Positions 57,946 to 64,000 of a DNA stretch of 64,000 bases are shown here, one piece after another (positions within the stretch are counted from its first letter, which is position 1; each line of letters begins with the position of its first letter). The position numbers were made by a program, and so were the translations under genes. The notes under the pieces are model-generated. The model did no database searches and had not been told where the DNA came from. It worked only from the letters and a program-made list of their open reading frames with translations. Source of the stretch: Bryum argenteum (lineage: Eukaryota; Streptophyta; Bryopsida; Bryales; Bryaceae); the NCBI GenBank assembly GCA_037043015.1, contig CM073321.1, forward strand, positions 36,482,420-36,546,419, read 5' to 3'.

Positions 57946-60237
57946 TCACTTGTAAAGGTCACGTCCAACTCGGAATGACGGAGTTGGTCGATGACGTCTT
58001 TGACCTACAAAGTGGTCATCCTCGCCGTACTCTTCACGAAGTGTCCCCTCCAATGTAAACTCATCTTCTACAACATGCGCGAGACGAGTTGATGGCCAAA
58101 ACCCATGTTCCAACTCCGGAGCTTCTTGAAGAGTTGACGGGATACCAGGCTGCAAGGATATTAGTGTATCCATAGGTATACAAAGAGCATCCTTTACGTT
58201 GCTCCAATAGTATGAGAGAGGCTCGTACAGTCGCCGTGATTCGATTGACTCACGTGATAATCGCTCCCAATGGTCAACAAATCTTGAAACTCCTTTCACA
58301 ATCTCGGGCAAATGACGCATTTGCATTGGCTGCACAGCTTGTAATACCCCCCTAGGCCATAGCGATCTACCCTCCAAATCCTCCTTCCATAACTTAATGC
58401 CCCCCTCATCACCTCTAGGAAGCCATTCATCGTCATGGCAAAGAATTTTGTACTTCATAACAGGGCACCCACTTGCATCGAGGAAGAACTTGAACTGATG
58501 CGCTTTTGTATGTCCAACCAATGCTTCATCACCCTCTAGCAACCACTCTTGAATGAAAGATTTGAAGTTAGGAACCTCTTGAACGAGGTGAGGAATGACA
58601 GGAAGTGACTCTAGCTTCATGAAAGATTTCATGAGAAGAGGGATAGTAGGATAATCCTCCTTATGCAAAGCCATGCTCCAACAACCAAATAATGCATCTA
58701 TGTCATCATGAGTGTGACCAACTAGCATAAAATTAACATATACTTCTCGAAATACCCGTTTGGCTACGAGAAGGGACCAGAAACTGAAGACAAACCTATT
58801 TTTGTTATTACTAACAGCATTGTCCATTTGTACATTTAATATGGGGGGCAATGGCCTAGGTGGAACCAAAATGTCTGGAATCGGGCCAAGTGGATCCAAA
58901 CACATCTCTGAACCATGAAGAAGAGCTGCGTAAAGAGGATGCGAAGATGCCTCTGTAAAAAGTTGTCTGGAGGAGGATTTCGGCGGAGCCTCCAGATCGC
59001 GTAGGAGCTTCGCAAATGACCCCACAGTGTAATTTGCATCATGTGAGAAAATATCTAATCCAAAATGCGCATAGCGCTGATCTACATGTCCATGAGCTAA
59101 AATGCCTACTACTGCTAGAGGCAATTTCATGAGACCATCTAAGTTCTTCACCTTGTGGGATAAGGCATGGGAGGCTGTCTTCGAGTGGTCCATCTTGTCA
59201 TGCATAATAGTAAGAACCTCATGAGGCATCGTCTTCGACCTAAAACGATTGAGGTAATACAAATCCCTATGAGCAAAGGCCGAGTCCAAGTGCGCACTTA
59301 GTTTCCTCGACCATAAAAGTGCGGATTGACTTCCTGGTAAGGTGAGCTTCATCAAGGAGTCAAACTCATCACACTTTGAGCACCGTGCGAAATTGTCTCC
59401 TGCCCTCTTCGCATAGTACTCAGGATAGCTAAGTCGGCGGATTTTGCTAATGCTTGAAGCTGACACTGGTGGAAGCCCGCATTCAGCAAGATGTTCACAT
59501 ATAGGCGGAATCTGATTTTTCCACTTAAAACTTGCAGGAAGTATCTTCGTTACAACCTTCTCCCCTGAGGAGAGGCTATGAGACCTGTGAGGCATGTGGT
59601 CAGCATGCCTAGCAAGTAATGCGCCCAAGACAGCAGAAGCTACAACAGTATGACCCCTGGGCTTTTGTTTTCCAGTATTCCCATGATGTTGGGCTTCGAA
59701 CCCAGTTGCTGCATTCAAAGCGTTGCGATAAAAGATGCTAGAACTAACACCCATAATTTGCATCCACGCTAACGGACATACGTCTATGCCTTCAAGTGTC
59801 ACCACATTCCGCCCATTACCGTTTGTATGGAATTGTCGATGAACATCTAGTTTGATGTGATTTCTGAACTGCACTGTTGTGTTTTCATACATGCGAGACC
59901 TAAGAACCTTTATCTTGTCTCTAGGGTAGTGTTGGACACAGTTTCGGCTACAACAGGTATTCGATGCGACTTCGTTGATTGACTGCTGAGTCAACAAGTT
60001 TTTTGCTCTGCGAGGTGCTGGAGTAGGAACATTCCTTTTGGAATTGTCATACGTACGAGTGCGTCTACCATTGACCCGACCCTGTTCTTTAACCCATCGG
60101 TTGTACACATCCCGCTGCGTATGGTGCAAAAGACTAACACCGTCCAAAAGAACTCGATCAATGGGCCACGACTTGAAGGAGTAAATCCAGTCGTCAGGAT
60201 TGTCCACAGGCACAAACAAAGTTGAAATTTGCACCAC
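57946..60237 (-). CDS. DUF7869-like DDE-type transposase, 763 open codons
   Basis: A single open frame. Conserved blocks: DVHRQFHTNG, GIDVCPLAWMQIMGVSSSIF, NFARCSKCDEFDSLM (Cys pair), MHDKMDHSKTA, HVDQRYAHFGLDIF, NVQMDNAVSNNKN and NFMLVGHTHDDIDALFGCWS. The D/N and GHTHxDID blocks are those I associate with the DUF7869 domain of plant, algal and animal DNA-transposon proteins. The Asp residues of HDKMDH, QMDN and HTHDDID are candidate catalytic residues (inference). The given start is a GTG. The frame stays open upstream to about 60395, and an ATG in another phase lies at 60446 behind a good CTGCAG acceptor, so the true N-terminus needs a splice or a frameshift. No internal stop suggests recent activity. 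The palindrome array begins about 270 bases upstream of the reported start. Confidence 0.7.
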   Translation of the reverse strand: MVQISTLFVPVDNPDDWIYSFKSWPIDRVLLDGVSLLHHTQRDVYNRWVKEQGRVNGRRTRTYDNSKRNVPTPAPRRAKNLLTQQSINEVASNTCCSRNCVQHYPRDKIKVLRSRMYENTTVQFRNHIKLDVHRQFHTNGNGRNVVTLEGIDVCPLAWMQIMGVSSSIFYRNALNAATGFEAQHHGNTGKQKPRGHTVVASAVLGALLARHADHMPHRSHSLSSGEKVVTKILPASFKWKNQIPPICEHLAECGLPPVSASSISKIRRLSYPEYYAKRAGDNFARCSKCDEFDSLMKLTLPGSQSALLWSRKLSAHLDSAFAHRDLYYLNRFRSKTMPHEVLTIMHDKMDHSKTASHALSHKVKNLDGLMKLPLAVVGILAHGHVDQRYAHFGLDIFSHDANYTVGSFAKLLRDLEAPPKSSSRQLFTEASSHPLYAALLHGSEMCLDPLGPIPDILVPPRPLPPILNVQMDNAVSNNKNRFVFSFWSLLVAKRVFREVYVNFMLVGHTHDDIDALFGCWSMALHKEDYPTIPLLMKSFMKLESLPVIPHLVQEVPNFKSFIQEWLLEGDEALVGHTKAHQFKFFLDASGCPVMKYKILCHDDEWLPRGDEGGIKLWKEDLEGRSLWPRGVLQAVQPMQMRHLPEIVKGVSRFVDHWERLSRESIESRRLYEPLSYYWSNVKDALCIPMDTLISLQPGIPSTLQEAPELEHGFWPSTRLAHVVEDEFTLEGTLREEYGEDDHFVGQRRHRPTPSFRVGRDLYK

Positions 60238-60504
60238 AATAACAGATTCACCGAGGGGTCCTGAAGAATTAGTAAGGGCACTGGATCGTAAAGTCCAAGG
60301 TAAACCTTCGGCAAATTTGAGACATGGCTGTTGTGCAAAGCCACAGTTCTTCCCGACCAGAGTCGAGGTGGAACAACCTCAAAATCTGGAATATCCAGGT
60401 TCACTGAGGGAACAACGGACTCCTCCTCAGCGGATGAGGTGCCCATGCTGCAGATGCACATGAACATAGATTTAAGTTATAAGAAAGTCACATTAAAGTC
60501 ACAA

Positions 60505-62430
60505 TAGCTCGATTCGAGCTTAACTGCACAACTTTGCGAAGTAATTGAATGTAGCTCGAGGCGAGCTAAATTGCGCGACTTTGCGAGGTGCTGTAATTTA
60601 GCTCGAATCGAGCAAATGCTAATTTTCAGATTTGAAGAACCTCTAATGTAATTATTTAGTTTAGCTCGAATCGAGCTAAATTTCACAGTCTAAGGATTTA
60701 ATAGAGTAAATCAGCTCTATTATCTTTTTAGGTAAATTCTGGATTACTTAGGGTCACAGTTTAGCTCGAGTCGAGCTAAACTGAGTTACATATTGGGCGA
60801 GGGTGATTCATCAGTTTAGTTCAACTCGAGTTGAACTTACCAGATTTCAAATGATTGTAATGAAATCGTTTCGTTTAGCTCGAATCGAGCTAAACTTCAT
60901 AGTTTGAGGATTACAATATTTACATTAGATCAATCTTCATTGTAGGTAAACTCAGACATACTTAGGGTCACAGTTTAGCTCGAGTCGAGCTAAAGTGAGT
61001 AACATATTGGGCGAGTGGGGTGCCTTAGTTTAGCTCGACTCGAGCTAAACTGAATGTATTTCAATTCTCTCAAAAGCAAATGTCTAGTCTAGCTCAACTC
61101 GAGCTAAACTTACCAGATTTCAAATGATTGTAATGAAATCAATTAGTGTAGCTCGAATGGAGCTAAACTTCATAGTTAGAGGATTAGAATATTCACATTC
61201 TCTCACTCTACTTTTTAGGTGAATCCAGACATACTTAGGGTCAGAGTTTAGCTCGACCCGAGCTAAACTGAGTTACCTGCTGGGCGAGTTTGATTCATCA
61301 GTTTAGCTCGACTCGAGCTAAACTTACCAGATTTCATATGATTGTAATGAAATCGTTTAGTTTAGCTCGAATCGAGCTAAACTTCATAGTTTGAGGATTA
61401 CAATATTTACATTAGATCAATCTTCATTGTAGGTAAACTCAGACATACTTAGGGTCACAGTTTAGCTCGAGTCGAGCTAAAGTGAGTAACATATTGGGCG
61501 AGTGGGGTGCCTTAGTTTAGCTCGATTCGAGCTAAACTGAATGTATTTTAATCCTCTCAAAAGCAAACGTCTAGTCTAGCTCGACTCGAGCTAAACTTAC
61601 CAGATTTCAAGTGATTGTAATGAAATCATTTAGTGTAGCTGGATTAAAGCTAAACTTCATAGTTAGAGGGTTAGAATATTCACATTCTCTCACTCTACTT
61701 TTTAGGTGAATCCAGACATACTTAGGGTCAGAGTTTAGCTCGACCCGAGCTAATTCGAGTTACCTGCTGGGCGAGTTTGATTCATCAGTTTAGCTTGACT
61801 CGAGCTAAATATACCAGATTTCATATGATTGTAATGAAATCGTTTAGTTTAGCTCGAATCGAGCTAAACTTCATAGTTTGAGGATTGAAATATTTACATT
61901 AGCTCAATCTTCATTTTAGGTAAATTCAGACATACTTAGGGTCACAGTTTAGCTCGAGTCGAGCTAAACTGAGTAACATATTGGGCGAGTGGGGTGCCTT
62001 AGTTTAGCTCGACTCGAGCTAAACTTAATGGATTTCGATTCTCTCAAAAGCAAACGTCTAGTTTAGCTCGAGTCCAGCTTAACTGAATGGATTTCAATTC
62101 TCTCAAAAGTAAACGTCTAGTTTAGCTCAAGTCGAGCTAAACTGAAGCATAGTTTGTGCCATTTGGATTCTGTAGTTTAGCTCGACTCGAGCTAAACTGG
62201 TTAATTTTTAAAAAACCCTATTGAACATTTTGTTTAGCTCGAATCGAGCTAAACTATTATGTCTACGGTTAGTCATAGTTTAGATCGAGTCGAGCTAAAT
62301 CGCTCGACTTTGCAAAGTCCTGTAATTTAGCTCGATTCGAGCTAAATTCCTCGACTGTACAAGCCCCGCAATTTAGCTCGAATCGAGCTAAACTGCTACA
62401 CTCTGATAGTCCTGCTATTTCTCTCGACTC
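60505..62430. repeat. Array of about 31 palindromes (TTTAGCTCGA-TCGAGCTAAA)
   Basis: Near-perfect 20-22 base palindromes, core TTTAGCTCGA(A/G)TCGAGCTAAA, recur about every 60-100 bases. Between 60870 and 62000 they form a higher-order repeat of 487 bases: the marker CATAGTTTGAGGATT recurs at about 60897, 61384 and 61871, with seven palindromes per unit. Mutations inside one arm are often compensated in the other (for example AGTTCAACTCGAGTTGAACT near 60816). The array lies directly 5' of the open transposase gene. Confidence 0.95.
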
Positions 62431-63642
62431 GGGCTTAATGACTTTCCAAGAATTACGGCGCATATTTCGGAGTACCGCTTCTCCTCATTCCCTGAAAGCA
62501 ATAGTTTTGCACTCGAGACGGATGCAATGAAAATGAACGCTAGCCTGCACTTACATTGAAAACACAAAATCTGAAGCATCACAGCAACGGCGTCCACGAC
62601 ACATACGGAACGCTACTCTGGGTTTAGGGTTTATGACGCCGAAATTGAATTGTAAAATGCATGAAGCACGTACGATACCAGAGACACAATTCAATAAACT
62701 GCCATATGCGTGGAGTCTTACCTTGACGCTTGTGTGGAGCTCATCTTGATCCCTACGTGCAGCGTGCTGGAATCTGAAACGCCGACGGAGCCCGAAACCG
62801 CGAAGGAGGAGCATCACCTTCAGAGAATGAGGAAAAAAGAATCAACATGGCCACGTTCTCAGAGGTCCTTCGGATTCGTCTGGCCTTTCCCGCGCTCCAC
62901 CTTATCTCGAGATGAGGCGGGAAATACAAATGCGATTTGTCAGGAAAATCGATGGTGAGATTCCGACGGGAAAATTTCTTCTCCCTATATTTCTACATAG
63001 AAGTAGAATCCGCGAATTCGAGCGGGAATCCACCCGCCATTCCTGCCTACTTCGACGAATTCTGTACATTCTTGCTACAAGATCAATCGTAATATTACAC
63101 TCATTGGCCGAAATAGGCTTCCAATGAAAGCATGCATTTCAAAGTTATCATGCCATTATTGACCATGCAATTAAAAGTTAGGCATACTCAAATAGTTTAA
63201 GTTTGAAAGTTATAATCTTCAAAGTTAGTAATACTCATTTTCACCGTAGTTAGGAAATAAATTTATAATGTTCTATTAAATGAATAGAGAAACGAGTAAT
63301 TTAATTGTTTTTATGGACATTGAGGATTATGTGTATTGCTTAATGTGATTCGATTCATTATTAGTCTCACTACATGGGGTTTTATTGCATGTAGATATAG
63401 TATGTTTCACATGTCAACTTCAATGGATATATTGTATATAATGGATTGTAATTATGCATCTTCTCCACTTGGGTGTTTCTTAAGCGTATTGTGGCATTTC
63501 AAAGTCCCTCATATTGAATACATTTAATATGAGTATTAATCATAGCAAGTCATGTTTCGTAAAAAATTTGGTTTTCTATATGATTCATTGTCAATATGAA
63601 AGAGTTTTCTCAAAAACTCAATTGGACCATTTTGCACACAAA
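62431..63642. other. Region 5' of the palindrome array, possible leader exon
   Basis: On the minus strand an ATG at 62817 opens 32 codons (MMLLLRGFGLRRRFRFQHAA...) ending at 62722 in a consensus donor GTAAGA. This could be a 5' exon joined over the array to the CTGCAG acceptor at 60448, but nothing proves it. The rest to 63642 is AT-rich and without supported genes. Confidence 0.3.
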
Positions 63643-63800
63643 ATAAACCCTAAACCCTTAACCCTAAACAATAAACCCTGAATCCTCAACCCTAAACCCT
63701 AAACCCTAAACCCTAAACCCTAAACCCTAAACCCCAAACCTTAAACCCTAAACTCTAAACCCTAAACCCTAAACCCTAACCCCTATATCCTAAACCCCAA
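63643..63800. repeat. Interstitial plant telomere repeats (AAACCCT)n
   Basis: About 16-18 degenerate AAACCCT units, several of them consecutive and exact, inside ordinary sequence. The G-rich strand is TTTAGGG, the usual land-plant telomere. Degeneration and flanking unique DNA argue against a chromosome end. Confidence 0.95.
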
Positions 63801-64000
63801 AATCCTAAACACTATACTGTGAAACCTCAATACTTAACTTGGATTGCTAAACATCTCATACAACATCTACAACATTACGAACACTTTAATTGGTATGTTT
63901 GCTTTCACTCATAATTTTAGGCTTTTGTTCATCTAATCATCTTGCGAGAGCAAGTCTATAATTATTCTTAATTATTTATGCTAGGTTTTATGCACCAAGT
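63801..64000. other. End of window, nothing recognised
   Basis: AT-rich, no coding frame, no repeat. Confidence 0.5.

Noticed and set aside
63643..63800. Chromosome end
   Set aside because: Repeats are degenerate and followed by 200 bases of ordinary sequence.

Overview
This looks like nuclear DNA of a land plant. It holds a complete seven-exon ROP/RAC GTPase gene, fragments of a plant B-type cyclin-dependent kinase and of a 12-oxophytodienoate reductase, plant-type interstitial telomere repeats (AAACCCT) and GT-AG introns in AT-rich sequence. I infer a non-seed plant (moss, liverwort, lycophyte or fern) from the type of transposon proteins, but the species cannot be fixed from sequence alone.

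Most of the window is transposon-derived. Left part (1-13117): degenerate repeats, a broken CACTA fragment (DUF4216-like), a tRNA-derived SINE and the ROP gene (8376-10226, minus), which is the only clearly intact host gene. Centre-left (13128-28510): a 15.4 kb element bounded by 42-bp imperfect terminal inverted repeats and an exact 10-bp direct duplication. It carries a broken Mutator-like (MULE) SWIM transposase on the minus strand and, divergently on the plus strand, an 11-exon, about 1080-residue open gene. That gene joins a ParB-like segment (GNHRL motif) to a C-terminal domain resembling beta-class bacterial/phage DNA N4/N6 methyltransferases with altered catalytic motifs. Upstream of this gene's open exons lie scrambled copies of CDKB and OPR exons and two arrays of a hairpin-forming repeat, as expected for Pack-MULE style capture.

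Centre (28.5-35.4 kb): gene-poor, with several families of tandem repeats and a GC-rich inverted repeat with arms of about 80 bp. 35.88-40.93 kb: a decayed Helitron (Rep/helicase-like and PIF1 domains) with a recognisable 3' end (hairpin then CTAG|T). 41-49.7 kb: gene-poor, diverged duplications, a GC-rich minisatellite and a small Cys-rich transposase remnant. 49.75-54.86 kb: a decayed Ty1/copia element (minus strand) with both LTRs recognisable.

Right part (55-62.4 kb): two members of a DDE-like transposase family similar to DUF7869, tail to tail. The left one is a pseudogene; the right one is an open 763-codon gene (57946-60237, minus). Just 5' of it lies a 1.9 kb array of about 31 near-perfect 20-22 bp palindromes (TTTAGCTCGA/TCGAGCTAAA) organised in 487-bp higher-order units. 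The window ends with an interstitial telomere-repeat tract.

The two strongest candidates for something undescribed are the MULE-borne ParB-like/methyltransferase gene and the transposase with its palindrome array.
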